DNA of 64,000 bases, taken from the NCBI GenBank assembly GCA_015056945.1, contig SVFH01000007.1:62001-126000 (forward strand), given 5' to 3'. A program made the translations under genes and the position numbers. Below the pieces are notes generated by a model that was given only the letters and a program-made list of their open reading frames with translations, did no database searches and was not told where the DNA came from. This DNA is from Lachnospiraceae bacterium. GTDB lineage: Bacteria > Bacillota > Clostridia > Lachnospirales > Lachnospiraceae. This document shows positions 41,320-51,398 of this stretch, one piece after another. Position 1 is the first letter of the stretch; every line of letters begins with the position of its first letter.

Positions 41320-43582
41320 ATAACGGATATTTTAAGAGCAGTTCTTCTGAAGGTTCATAATCAATCATAAGATGCTGTCCCATTTCCATAAGCATTTCAT
41401 ACGATAAGTAAGGTACATATCGATATCCCATTTCTTCAAGCAGAAATGCGTGTTGTTCTCGGTCAAATCCGGTGATTCCTTTCATGTCAGCAATCACCCC
41501 AAGAGATGAATCCAAAATATAATCGCGATTGGCGGTATCAAGCACATACGAGTAAATTGCCGTTTCATACCATAAACACAAATTTGTGCCCGGCTTATCC
41601 AATCCGATAATGGTTGTGCGTTTCTCCAATGTTTCAGCATCATAAAGCTCCAATGCATCGGATGCATTTAACACACATAATAGTTTTCCGTCTGTACTAA
41701 AGAAGATTTCTTTAGCATAACGCAGGTCCATTTCTCCCTGCGCCAATAATTCCTGTCTGCGGGTTTTATATATAAAAACCTCCTTCATATTCTCCGAAAT
41801 CAATGCGTACGTATCACCCCGGTTTCCTAACACGAGGTTTAAACTTTTGGCATCAGCCTTATTCATCATGGTGCCTACCTTCTCGCCGGTTGTTAAGTCA
41901 TAAATACCGTTTTCATTTTTAGGAAGATACACCGCATCAAAATCCGCCGAGAACAACGGCTGCGAAGCGTATTCAAACGAATATACAACAGAGCCGTCTT
42001 TTACGGAACAGACATCCAGCGTAGAACCGTATAGAATGAAATACTTCGAGCCGTCCTCCACAAATGCAAACGAACGATACTCATTTTCCATTCTTACCCG
42101 CTCCTCGCCGGTCGCGAAATCATACAGAATGTATTCACGCTTTTTCTCGGTATCATTGCAAACCATTTGCAATGTTCCTCTTTTATTTACAACACCTGTG
42201 TCCACATCTTCTACATAACTTTGCTGAAGATTTTTGGATACACCGTACCCGCATAATTCCTTTTTATCTGCAAAGAACACAAATACAGACTCTGCACTTG
42301 CTGCCATAATTGTTGCATCATTTCCGGGTTTTTTATCGTAAAAGCTGTGCTCCGTGCAATCCCAATATTCGGTAGAAACAATGCGATAGGTATTATCGCC
42401 CAGTAAAATGCGCACATAATCTTTACGCGCTCTTGTTTCCAGTGAAAGCACTTCACATTCAAAATGCTCTTCAAAAACACAACTGCCGGACGCATCATAC
42501 GCCATAACCGTATTCCTGTCGGTAATCCAGATGCCCTTTCCGTTTCCATCCGGGTGCGCGGTAAGCTCACGGACTTCAGACAAAGAGCATGCACTTCTCC
42601 AAATAATTTCGCGTTCCTGCAAATCATAACAGACAAGCTGATCGCCAAACTCCGGTGATGTTGTTTTATAATAAAAGAACGTGCCTGACACCGCATGATT
42701 TCCGATTGAAAAATCTTCCAGATCATGGCGTCTTATAAATTCCCCTTCCGGCGTATATTCCGAAAGCTGTAAATCTGCTGCCGTACGTGTCAGGATGAAA
42801 ATACTTTCTGTTGTCAGAAAAATATCCTCCACTTCCATCAGTTTATTTAACTGCGGTGTGACAAAACGTTTCAAAACTTTACCGTTTTCAGGATTGATTA
42901 CAACAACCTCTCGATGCGCATATGCATACAGATTACGATCCACCGGATAGCCAAGGTATGCAAAATCTCCTTCTTCCACAAGGAGTTTGCTTCCGTCTTC
43001 CATACAAACGGCAATATCCTTATCTACATCAATATAAAACCATCTTTCGCCAATCCAGAAGGATTCCTCGCCCTGTAGCAAATCATCTACAACGGTAATG
43101 ACATCCATTGTCTGCGTATCCATAAACAGACAATTTCCGATAGCATCTTTCAATATCATTCTGGTCCGGTTTTCTGATAACGATAAAGAAACCGCTTCCT
43201 GTTCCAGCCTTAAATTTTTAATCGGAACATACGAAATATCTGACGCATAAACTCCCAGCGCCTGCGTCAGTGCATAACGCACCTGCGGCACATCTTCTCC
43301 CTTTTCCATGACATCTTTTAATACATAAATTGCATCATTTCTCTTGCCCTGACGATAAAGTTCTTCTGACGCACCGGCCAATGCCTTGGCATGTTTGATG
43401 TTGGATTGTTCAATCTCCTTTTGCAAATCATTGATATAGGCTTCTCTTTCATCGTATTTTTTCGACGCCTGCGAAAAAAGGACGAAACACAAAAAGCCGA
43501 ATACCAAAAATAAAAATGTCAACAATCCCCAGAATCGTGCGCCAAGTTTAATACTCTTTGCACTTTCACGTTCTTTACTCAT
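41318..43582 (-). CDS. Membrane-anchored beta-propeller-like protein
   Basis: The 754-residue protein has a basic start, one membrane segment at about residues 15-37 (FWGLLTFLFLVFGFLCFVLF), a helical stretch to about 100, then a long beta-rich region. Repeated strand-turn patterns such as YDLQEREIIWRS, YDFATGEERVRM, YDLTTGEKVGTM and YDAETLEKRTTI, spaced about 40-90 residues apart, look like WD40/PQQ-type propeller blades. It should face the outside. The ATG at 43582 is chosen because it leaves 11 bases after the preceding gene and has AAAGGG upstream. It is the last gene of the envelope operon; function unknown, perhaps a scaffold. Confidence 0.78.
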   Translation of the reverse strand: MSKERESAKSIKLGARFWGLLTFLFLVFGFLCFVLFSQASKKYDEREAYINDLQKEIEQSNIKHAKALAGASEELYRQGKRNDAIYVLKDVMEKGEDVPQVRYALTQALGVYASDISYVPIKNLRLEQEAVSLSLSENRTRMILKDAIGNCLFMDTQTMDVITVVDDLLQGEESFWIGERWFYIDVDKDIAVCMEDGSKLLVEEGDFAYLGYPVDRNLYAYAHREVVVINPENGKVLKRFVTPQLNKLMEVEDIFLTTESIFILTRTAADLQLSEYTPEGEFIRRHDLEDFSIGNHAVSGTFFYYKTTSPEFGDQLVCYDLQEREIIWRSACSLSEVRELTAHPDGNGKGIWITDRNTVMAYDASGSCVFEEHFECEVLSLETRARKDYVRILLGDNTYRIVSTEYWDCTEHSFYDKKPGNDATIMAASAESVFVFFADKKELCGYGVSKNLQQSYVEDVDTGVVNKRGTLQMVCNDTEKKREYILYDFATGEERVRMENEYRSFAFVEDGSKYFILYGSTLDVCSVKDGSVVYSFEYASQPLFSADFDAVYLPKNENGIYDLTTGEKVGTMMNKADAKSLNLVLGNRGDTYALISENMKEVFIYKTRRQELLAQGEMDLRYAKEIFFSTDGKLLCVLNASDALELYDAETLEKRTTIIGLDKPGTNLCLWYETAIYSYVLDTANRDYILDSSLGVIADMKGITGFDREQHAFLLEEMGYRYVPYLSYEMLMEMGQHLMIDYEPSEELLLKYPL

Positions 43583-43593
43583 ACTCTTTCCCT

Positions 43594-44682
43594 TTAACGA
43601 ACAATAAAACCAGCAGGTAACCTCCATGAAGAATTCGCATAATAAAATGTTACACTCTCCATCAAATATTCTCCGTCATAATACATACAGGAGGAACTTC
43701 CTCCATCCAGATTTGCAGCATTCACGGCTCCGTATTCCTGCATCACTGCAATCAAATCACCACTTGAAGCGCCTAAATGTCCTGACTTCCCTCTTCCGTC
43801 CGTAACGAACATAAGCACCGCGCCGTCTGCTCTCTGACCAATCGCCGTACGCGGATTCAATCCGCTTCCGGCACCATTCATCTGCCGCGCCTCATTATTA
43901 ATAATCAGCTGCACAAAATGATTATTGGCATCACTGGCTTCTTCCTGAAATGTTACGGCATCGCGAATATGACGTGTTTCAACCAATTCCGTCACCTGCG
44001 CTTCCGACATTCCGTTTATATCTATAATCTGGAGTATATTCTCTGTTGTAAAACCAACCAGCACAAGTCCGCGACAATCATTGGGACGATTGTACTGAAT
44101 TTCACCGTTCGAAACAATAACCCCAAGCGGTCTTCCGCCTGAATTGTTATCGGATTTATAGAGCCCACCGTTAATCCCTGCAACTGCATCGTTTTGTGTC
44201 ACCAGCTCATCCAGTGTCACCCCCATCTCACGCCAGGGATAAATAGTTGCCAGGCTTACTCTGGACGGATCTTTTACAATCATCATGGTTCCGGTATAGG
44301 TTGCTCCGGCAACCTCAAAAATTTCAATATCCTCCCCCGGTTCTGCCATGTCTTCTTTACTGCTCTCACCAACGCCTGCAAGACTGATTAATCCCTCGTC
44401 CACATCCGAATCAAGTGCCTTCATGGAATTGGCATCCACAATCTCCTGAATCTTCTCCGACTTCATAAATATCGACACCAGCGATTTCATCTGTCCGGTT
44501 TCAAGAATCGTGGTAACAAAGGTTGACTGCACATTGGGGTAACGGTCGGAGCAAAGCGCCTTCAACGAAAGAAATACCGTAAGGCAAAGCATCACAACCG
44601 TCACGGAAAGAACCAGAAGCACACGAAGCAGGACGATTTTATGATTCGGGGCTCCAGATTTCTGTTTCACTGATTTATTCAT
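43594..44682 (-). CDS. Phosphodiester glycosidase family protein (NAGPA-like), membrane-anchored
   Basis: The 362-residue protein has an N-terminal membrane segment at about residues 18-40 and a C-terminal phosphodiester glycosidase domain (about 150-362): VAGINGGLY near 168, NPRTAIGQRADGAVLMFVTDGRG near 275-297 and AANLDGGSSSCMYYDG near 318. The family includes the lysosomal uncovering enzyme, which splits GlcNAc from a phosphodiester. In bacteria such proteins act on cell-wall or exopolysaccharide phosphodiester linkages. It overlaps its upstream neighbour by eight bases. Confidence 0.9.
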   Translation of the reverse strand: MNKSVKQKSGAPNHKIVLLRVLLVLSVTVVMLCLTVFLSLKALCSDRYPNVQSTFVTTILETGQMKSLVSIFMKSEKIQEIVDANSMKALDSDVDEGLISLAGVGESSKEDMAEPGEDIEIFEVAGATYTGTMMIVKDPSRVSLATIYPWREMGVTLDELVTQNDAVAGINGGLYKSDNNSGGRPLGVIVSNGEIQYNRPNDCRGLVLVGFTTENILQIIDINGMSEAQVTELVETRHIRDAVTFQEEASDANNHFVQLIINNEARQMNGAGSGLNPRTAIGQRADGAVLMFVTDGRGKSGHLGASSGDLIAVMQEYGAVNAANLDGGSSSCMYYDGEYLMESVTFYYANSSWRLPAGFIVR

Positions 44683-46186
44683 GTTCTACAATCTCCTTCA
44701 TCCCCGCGAGTTTCCATCCGGCTTCCTCGCCCTCTTTCACTTTAACATAAAAGAATCTGTCATTCATGGCATCATCCACTGCTTTTCCAAGTCCAACAGA
44801 CATATGCTTCACAAAGCTTATATCCACCGAAAAACATTCCGGTGTAATCTGTACAAAATTCGTTACCTTTTCATCCGTAAAAGGCGGATTTTTCAATGTA
44901 TGCGGACTGGTAAAAGTAATATCAACCCCCGTCGCATATTTCCGTGCCACCTCATATTGGTAGGAATCTTTTAACAGCATGGGTGACATTGTCGAAAACT
45001 CCATATCACGCGACATGAAAAGACTCCATTTTTTGGCATTTCCAAGTACATCTACTTCTTTGGCAATCTCTTCCGGTACCCCTTCCTGTGTCTTTGTTTC
45101 TACAGAATAAACACTTCCCGTTTCATCAGAAACAGGTTTTACCTCTGCACCGGATGCATCCGTGATGGTCCATTCCGGGTCATTTTTCAAAACAGCGATA
45201 TCCCAAACACTGCGTTCTTTCAAACCTTCAACATACGCTTCTAAAAATGAGTATTCCGGATTCTTCGTAAGTGTTATCACTTCATCGGGGACGTTTTTCC
45301 CTTCTACGCTCACTTCGTAAGACACATCTCCATGAACCTGAAAATGCGTCAGCGGCAATTCACTTTTCCCATCATAAGAAACAACATTTCCGTACAAATC
45401 CTCAAGTGTCACTTCAGGTTTGGTCCGTTCACTGATGCGGTAGGTACACATTCCGTTCTCCACACGTTCCCCCGAAAGTATTTCTTCATTGCAACAAACT
45501 TTAATCTGTTCCGGCAAAAGAAGACGATATTCGTAAAAGGTTGCTTTGATTGCATCTTCTGTTACAAGCGTTTCTATCGCCTCTCCCTTGCCGTTTGCAA
45601 TTGTTACGTCCGGCTTCAAATAAAGATTTTCAAAGCTGTATTTTACCAGTCCTTCTTCCTGCACTTCCTCTGCGATTCCATCCTTACCGTTCAATGTAAT
45701 TCTGTAATCAGAAGGCAACAGAATTTCATATGTGTGCGGTGCTAAAAGCAATTCTACCGAAGCCACTTCCCACTCCTGAAAGTGCAAAATAATCAGTCTT
45801 GAATATGCCTCGCCTTTGGTACGCAACGTTACCTCTGCCAAAGGAAATTCTCCATTCAAAATCCGGTATACAGACTCTTCCTCCGTCATCTTCATCTGAC
45901 GGATTTCCAGTTCTTCCGCAAACAAAGCTTCGTATGAAGCAAAGAAATCATCCGTCTCTTCCCACACGGAAACCGAAGGAACAGAAAGACCGTAAGATGA
46001 TGCAATTGTATGGGCTTCTGCCTGTGTCTTAAGTTCTTGCTGTACCTGCATCACATAATGTGCAGGTCTGTAATCTTCATATCTCTGCAACAAGGTATGT
46101 ATGTAAATCAGTACGGCTGCTGATGCAATCACCAGCAACACGACATACATCAAAAAGTATGCCCTGAAGTTTAGTTTTCGTTTCAT
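44675..46186 (-). CDS. Single-pass membrane protein, unknown function
   Basis: The 503-residue protein has a basic start and one membrane segment at about residues 8-29 (AYFLMYVVLLVIASAAVLIYI), followed by an extracellular part rich in beta strands. Repeated short phrases such as YDYRITLNGKDGI-like and YEYRLLLPEQIKV suggest tandem Ig- or NTF2-like modules. I recognise no family. It overlaps the GT2-GtrA gene by four bases and the glycosidase gene by eight, so it is a fixed part of the envelope operon. Confidence 0.72.
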   Translation of the reverse strand: MKRKLNFRAYFLMYVVLLVIASAAVLIYIHTLLQRYEDYRPAHYVMQVQQELKTQAEAHTIASSYGLSVPSVSVWEETDDFFASYEALFAEELEIRQMKMTEEESVYRILNGEFPLAEVTLRTKGEAYSRLIILHFQEWEVASVELLLAPHTYEILLPSDYRITLNGKDGIAEEVQEEGLVKYSFENLYLKPDVTIANGKGEAIETLVTEDAIKATFYEYRLLLPEQIKVCCNEEILSGERVENGMCTYRISERTKPEVTLEDLYGNVVSYDGKSELPLTHFQVHGDVSYEVSVEGKNVPDEVITLTKNPEYSFLEAYVEGLKERSVWDIAVLKNDPEWTITDASGAEVKPVSDETGSVYSVETKTQEGVPEEIAKEVDVLGNAKKWSLFMSRDMEFSTMSPMLLKDSYQYEVARKYATGVDITFTSPHTLKNPPFTDEKVTNFVQITPECFSVDISFVKHMSVGLGKAVDDAMNDRFFYVKVKEGEEAGWKLAGMKEIVEHE

Positions 46187-47259
46187 TTTTCTTTTTTCCC
46201 CTTTTCATTATATACCCACTTATGCTGAATACGGAAACTGAAGAAAAACAGTATCACATCTACCACGGTTTTAATCAGGGTAGAAAGAATCGGTGCTTCC
46301 ACATGAAGCAGTTTCTCCAATCCGAATACGCAGGCTGCCGAAACTGAAATCTGGGCAACCGCCAGTATATAATATTTCACCATTGCCGAAAGCGATGCCT
46401 TTTCTCCAAATACCACTTTGGCATTGATTGCAAAATTAACCAGTGAAGAAATTACTCTTGCAAGAATTGCTGCCGTAAACGTAAGGGGCAACGGAATCAC
46501 CGCAAGAAATGCAAAATTCTTAAAGAGGAAAAATGCTCCCTCATCAATCAACGCTGATGCAACCGAACTCAACAGATACTTTAAAATCAATCCGTAAATT
46601 TTGATACTATCTACAATCGGTCTGAAATGAGATGATTTATTGTCATCAATATAAACAGTTTCAATCGGAACCTGTTCAAGCGGAATGTTCTTTTTGTTCA
46701 TCATAAAAATCACATTCGTTTCATACTCGTATCTGTCCCCTTTAGCAAGCATCATATCCGCCAGATATTTCTTTGGAAATGCGCGCAGACCGGTCTGCGT
46801 ATCTTTCAGTTTCATGCCAAAGAAAAGGCGGAACACCAAACAGGTCGCACGGTTTCCAAACCTGCTGCGCGGCAAAACACTCGGATGAGAAAAATCTCGT
46901 ACACCAAATACAACTTTTTCGGTAGTGACTGCTGTTTCCGATACAGCGGCTATATCTTTCGACAGATGCTGTCCGTCAGCATCCGCAGTTATCACACATT
47001 CATGCTCCGGTCTGTTTTCCAAAAACCACGCAAAGGCAGTCTTCATAGCCGCACCTTTTCCTTTATTTACCTCATGTATCAAAAGTGTACATTCCGGTAT
47101 TTTTTTCACTTCCTCAAAGACAGATTCAAATTCCGCTCCGCTTCCGTCATTTACAACAATAATATCATCAAATCCGTCCTGCACCAAATCCGCAAGCATC
47201 GCAAGTAATTTTTTATCCGGCTTATATGCCGGTACAACCACAGTTATTTTCTTTTTCAT
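46183..47259 (-). CDS. Glycosyltransferase family 2 fused to a GtrA-like membrane domain
   Basis: The 358-residue protein joins a DPM1-like GT2 domain (residues 1-215; VVVPAYKPDKKLLAML, VNDGSG, and the DxD-type VITADADGQH near 90, then TQTGLRAFP) to a GtrA domain with about four membrane segments (about 235-350). Such fusions make and flip undecaprenyl- or polyprenyl-phosphate sugars for surface polymers. It overlaps the neighbouring genes by four bases on each side. The sugar donor is unknown. Confidence 0.92.
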   Translation of the reverse strand: MKKKITVVVPAYKPDKKLLAMLADLVQDGFDDIIVVNDGSGAEFESVFEEVKKIPECTLLIHEVNKGKGAAMKTAFAWFLENRPEHECVITADADGQHLSKDIAAVSETAVTTEKVVFGVRDFSHPSVLPRSRFGNRATCLVFRLFFGMKLKDTQTGLRAFPKKYLADMMLAKGDRYEYETNVIFMMNKKNIPLEQVPIETVYIDDNKSSHFRPIVDSIKIYGLILKYLLSSVASALIDEGAFFLFKNFAFLAVIPLPLTFTAAILARVISSLVNFAINAKVVFGEKASLSAMVKYYILAVAQISVSAACVFGLEKLLHVEAPILSTLIKTVVDVILFFFSFRIQHKWVYNEKGKKEK

Positions 47260-48827
47260 TTCGCTCCCCTGAAATTAATAAATTTCCTTTTACTCATATA
47301 AATTAAAACCGCAGCAGACACAATAATCGTCAAACCGATTCCGCCCGCAAGCAGCAATTTTCTTTTTTGATTTTCCTGTCTTAGATTTGCTGAAACCGTT
47401 TGCATGTTCTGTTGCAGTTCTGCAAGTTCGCCTGCAATCTCTTCTGCCTTTTTTTCGGCTTCTTCCTGCAACCGTATCGCTTCCTGTTTCAGCCGCTCTT
47501 CTTCCTGCAATCGAAGCGCTTCCTCTGCCGCAATCCGATACTGTTCTTCATACGAAACAATATTTTCCATGAAGTCACCGCCAATTACATCATTCCCTAC
47601 AAGCGTATGGTAAAGACCATAGTCACACGGCGAATATCTGTTAATTTGCGACGCCTTGGTAACAGGTGCCCCGTCCTTGCCGTAAATCCATGCATAAAAC
47701 CAGGTCCAATGCTGGCTCTTATGACAGGCAAATCCCTCCTGGGTCACTTCAAAAGCAGTCTTTCCGTTCCAGAATGCAAGCGGTGTATCATAATCCATCC
47801 TTATTGTATTCTCCGGATATAAATGCGAATATGCTTTTTTTACAGACCACGTTCCGTATGCATTCGCACTTTCACTATGATATGTCTCATCCTCTGCTGC
47901 CGCAATCGCTTCCTGCAAAGCACTTGCACATACCACATGCGTTCCGTGTCCGTATTCGCCGTCAAAGTCATGCGAAACCACAACCTGAGGGCGGCATTTA
48001 CGGATAGCTTCCGTTAAATATGCAACAAAATCTTCATATGTCACCCCGGCATCTTCAAACACTTTAACTGCCTGCGCAAAAGCCGTCTCCCTGTTTTTGG
48101 ACTCCGCATACAAATCAGGGAATTCGGAAATAAACGGATAATTCCTGACCCCTACCGTCCAAAGACCGTCTAACTGCTCGTGTCCTCTGACATGGTTCTG
48201 TACGCCTTGCGCTTCAAAATGCTGAACCACATACGCTACCTGAACCCGCAACTGCTTTTCTCCCGCGTATAGCGGCAACAAACCGGCAAAAAACAACTGT
48301 TCATCATCCGAATGGGAGGAAACCAGTAACAAATCGGCTTCTTCATACGGTACCTGCCAGTTCTGCACGAAAGAAGGGATTTCCGGTGACTGCACTACAT
48401 AAATATCTGCAATAACCGTACCCGGTGCGAAAACAAGCTCTGCCTCCTGCAGATGTTCTCCTGTAAGTGAAACCACATCCGTATAGGCATGTAAAAATCC
48501 ATTTTCGCCACAGGAAAAGCGTTCTCCTGTGGCACAATCATTCAACTGCCATTCTTCCGAAATTCTGTCAAACTCAATATAAATTCCGTAAACACCTTCC
48601 TCTGACGAAATCAGAATACGATTTTGCTCTTCTGCTTTCGTATAGGTTGTCCTGGATGCATCCGAAAGTGCTTCCGGTCTGTCAAAGCCCTCCGTCTCAA
48701 TTATTACTCCATCCCAAGCAGTCTGCTTCGCCTCAGCCGACTGTGGGGCAGCCAGTCCCACCGAAAAAGGAAACATGCTGATAATAAGCATACAAAGGAG
48801 CAACCAAATTCCCTTTTTTATATTCAT
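47256..48827 (-). CDS. Secreted PIG-L (LmbE-like) deacetylase with coiled coil and C-terminal anchor
   Basis: The 523-residue precursor has a signal peptide (residues 1-28), a beta-rich N-terminal part, and a PIG-L deacetylase domain (about 165-400) with the zinc motif SHSDDEQLFF near 171 and HGTHVV near 294. A glutamate-rich coiled coil (about 430-485) and a membrane segment (about 490-510) close it. Substrates of the family are N-acetylglucosamine-type sugars on lipids or polymers. First gene of the envelope operon; the catalytic domain is probably outside, which is unusual for the family. Confidence 0.88.
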   Translation of the reverse strand: MNIKKGIWLLLCMLIISMFPFSVGLAAPQSAEAKQTAWDGVIIETEGFDRPEALSDASRTTYTKAEEQNRILISSEEGVYGIYIEFDRISEEWQLNDCATGERFSCGENGFLHAYTDVVSLTGEHLQEAELVFAPGTVIADIYVVQSPEIPSFVQNWQVPYEEADLLLVSSHSDDEQLFFAGLLPLYAGEKQLRVQVAYVVQHFEAQGVQNHVRGHEQLDGLWTVGVRNYPFISEFPDLYAESKNRETAFAQAVKVFEDAGVTYEDFVAYLTEAIRKCRPQVVVSHDFDGEYGHGTHVVCASALQEAIAAAEDETYHSESANAYGTWSVKKAYSHLYPENTIRMDYDTPLAFWNGKTAFEVTQEGFACHKSQHWTWFYAWIYGKDGAPVTKASQINRYSPCDYGLYHTLVGNDVIGGDFMENIVSYEEQYRIAAEEALRLQEEERLKQEAIRLQEEAEKKAEEIAGELAELQQNMQTVSANLRQENQKRKLLLAGGIGLTIIVSAAVLIYMSKRKFINFRGAK

Positions 48828-48884
48828 ACCTTTTTTCCCTTATTTCTTATTTATTATGCATTAGAAAACATTTCAAGTTGCACG

Positions 48885-51254
48885 TTACCATTTTTTTATC
48901 ACTTCGTCAATACGTTTATAAAACATCTCGGTTTCCCGCGTTGGAATCACATCACTTGTCAAGACCTCTTTTAACTTCTTTTGCGAGGTATATTGATAAC
49001 ACCCGTCCGTAAGCTGTCTGTCCACAGCATGCTCTGAAAGGAAATCAAGAAGAAGCTCTTTTAACTCCGGATTTTCATAAAATTCCTTGACGGAAGAATT
49101 TGCTCCGTAAGAATAAGGTGAACGACAATCCAGATAAATCCGCAAAGAATCCGCCACATCCCTCGACGATTGTGCAAGGATAAGATCATACAATCCTTCT
49201 TCCACCGTAAAGGCATGCAGATTCGGGTCATACGAAGCGAAATCCTCTTCCGAGAAAATGAAATCAATGATTTGCTCTTCTCCCGGTTCGAGATACACCT
49301 TCTTAAATTTCTTCAATTCCTTCACGGGTTTGGTAAGTGTTGCAAACGGATCTGAAATGTATAACTGAACCACTTCAGCACCGGCATACGAACCGGTATT
49401 TTGAATCCGTACGGAAATTTTACCGTAATTGTACGGGACATACGCCGCATTTTTTTCCTCATCCGTTTTGACAAAAGACATTGCAAACGTCGTATAAGAA
49501 AGCCCGAATCCAAACGGATATGCCGGCTCAATTTCCTTTTTTTCATAATAACGGTATCCCACGAAAATACCTTCCCCGTAACAGATTTCTGTTCCGTCTC
49601 CCGGGAACGATATGCAGGTCGGTGTATCGGTGTACTTGCGTGGAAACGTAACCGGAAGTTTCCCTGACGGATTTGCCTTTGCACACATCAAATCTCCGAG
49701 TGCCCTCGCCCCCTGCATGCCCGGCAAAAAGCACAGCCATAAATTATCAATCGCCTTTTCATATGCACGTAAGTCCACAGGTCCGCATACGTTTAATACA
49801 AGCGTCAGCGAAAAAGAAATCTCCTTCTTATATGCAACCAGCCACTCCAAAAGTTCCCTGTCTGTTTCGCCAAGATAAAGATTCTTTCTGTCATTTCCCT
49901 CCATACCATTGACAGCTGCTACCACAATGATATGAGAATTATCTTCAGGGACAAATTCCTTTGACACAGACGATATCGTTTCCGTCAAAAGTCCCGGAAT
50001 ATTTACATGCAATGTTTCTTTCAAAGAAGTGGTTCTGCTCGTCGTAATTCCGGCACTTCCTCTTCCGCAGTCAAGTAATTTTTCGCTTGCGCTTCCGGTC
50101 AGATATAATTTGGAAGTGTTTTCTTTTGTCAGCGGAAAGTCTTTGTTTTTTAACAATACGCATCCACCCAAAGCAGTTTCATACGCACATCTTTCTGTCA
50201 GTTTATACAGACTTTCTGCATCCGTTGCACTCTCTTTCCTACCTTCCAAAACTTCTTTAACCATGCCAAGGATTGCAAGCACATTCCTGTCAAGCTCATC
50301 CTCTTTCAGTTCTCCCGTCTGCAATGCGTTATGAATCGGCGTCGCATCCATCGGTCCCGGCATGGCCAGGTTTGTTCCTCCCTGCAAAGCACGAACGGGA
50401 TGATATACCGCACCCCAGTCACTGATGACACAGCCTTCAAATCCCCATTCGTCACGTAATTTATCAATTAAAAGTTCCTTGTTCTCCGTACATGCAACTC
50501 CGTTGATTGCATTATACGCACTCATCAGGGTTTTCACATTTCCTTCTTTTACGCAAGCTTGAAAACCCGGTAAATAAATTTCCTCTAATGCCCGTTCTGA
50601 AATGATTTCATTGATTCCCAACCGATTCGTTTCCTGGTTATTGGCCGCAAAATGCTTTACATTAGCAAGCACACCTTTCTTTTGCACCCCTTTTACCATC
50701 ATCGGTGCCAGCGTTTTTATCACACAGGGATCTTCGGAAAAGCTTTCAAACAAACGGCCGTTTAGCGGGTCTCTGTGAATATTTATATTCGGTGTCCCGA
50801 GCAATACATCAATGCCGAAAAATCTTGCTTCTTCTCCCAATGCAATGCCGGTTTCATAAACAAGTGCCGGGTCAAATGTTGCCCCTAAAAGCATCCCCGT
50901 CGGAAAACATGCCGGCGCATACTCTGCTTTGGTCCTTTCAAAAAGTAATTTCTCAATTGCTTCTTTTATCTGTAATTCCTCTTCTGTAAAAGCATAGTCT
51001 TTCTCATAAAAATGCTCTGCCACATTTGCAAGAGCCATGGATTCCTTTAAATCAGCACGAATCACCTGCAATTCCGGCAATGCACAAAAATCACCAAATA
51101 ACTGCTCAAAATTAATACCGGTTCCACCATCAAGAAACCGGATTGCAGGAATTTGCAATCTCTTTATTTCCTGCGTGCCGAAAAAGGAAGCCCCCTGTAC
51201 CAGACTCACTTTTTCCTCACGTGTCATTTTAGCCAATACAACCTTTGGATTCAT
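48885..51254 (-). CDS. Glycoside hydrolase family 3 (beta-glucosidase-like)
   Basis: The 789-residue enzyme has no signal peptide, so it is cytoplasmic. The GH3 barrel (about 1-320) holds VKHFAANNQE near 180 and the nucleophile in CVISDWGAVYHP near 276. The alpha/beta sandwich domain (about 360-580) follows, with LPVTFPRKYTDTP and FGFGLSYTTF near 545-605, and a fibronectin III-like domain ends the protein. Substrates are likely beta-linked di- or oligosaccharides. No transporter lies beside it. Confidence 0.93.
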   Translation of the reverse strand: MNPKVVLAKMTREEKVSLVQGASFFGTQEIKRLQIPAIRFLDGGTGINFEQLFGDFCALPELQVIRADLKESMALANVAEHFYEKDYAFTEEELQIKEAIEKLLFERTKAEYAPACFPTGMLLGATFDPALVYETGIALGEEARFFGIDVLLGTPNINIHRDPLNGRLFESFSEDPCVIKTLAPMMVKGVQKKGVLANVKHFAANNQETNRLGINEIISERALEEIYLPGFQACVKEGNVKTLMSAYNAINGVACTENKELLIDKLRDEWGFEGCVISDWGAVYHPVRALQGGTNLAMPGPMDATPIHNALQTGELKEDELDRNVLAILGMVKEVLEGRKESATDAESLYKLTERCAYETALGGCVLLKNKDFPLTKENTSKLYLTGSASEKLLDCGRGSAGITTSRTTSLKETLHVNIPGLLTETISSVSKEFVPEDNSHIIVVAAVNGMEGNDRKNLYLGETDRELLEWLVAYKKEISFSLTLVLNVCGPVDLRAYEKAIDNLWLCFLPGMQGARALGDLMCAKANPSGKLPVTFPRKYTDTPTCISFPGDGTEICYGEGIFVGYRYYEKKEIEPAYPFGFGLSYTTFAMSFVKTDEEKNAAYVPYNYGKISVRIQNTGSYAGAEVVQLYISDPFATLTKPVKELKKFKKVYLEPGEEQIIDFIFSEEDFASYDPNLHAFTVEEGLYDLILAQSSRDVADSLRIYLDCRSPYSYGANSSVKEFYENPELKELLLDFLSEHAVDRQLTDGCYQYTSQKKLKEVLTSDVIPTRETEMFYKRIDEVIKKW

Positions 51255-51398
51255 CTAAACATAATCCCTTCTTTTTTATATTTATATCGTTCTTTTTAGC
51301 GTTTTCTTTTATACTAAGATGCGAATTTCAGCTTTTTGTTCCGTGTCACACTCCCGTTTTTCTTCATATAATAAACTAAAAACACCCGGGAGATTCTC

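Noticed and set aside
41025-41360. Repetitive open frames on both strands across the 42-base repeats (for example a protein of repeated KPFAK-type units).
   Set aside because: The frames stay open only because the repeat length is a multiple of three. No ribosome site is present, the minus-strand frame runs through the glnA terminator, and the hairpin structure explains the sequence better.
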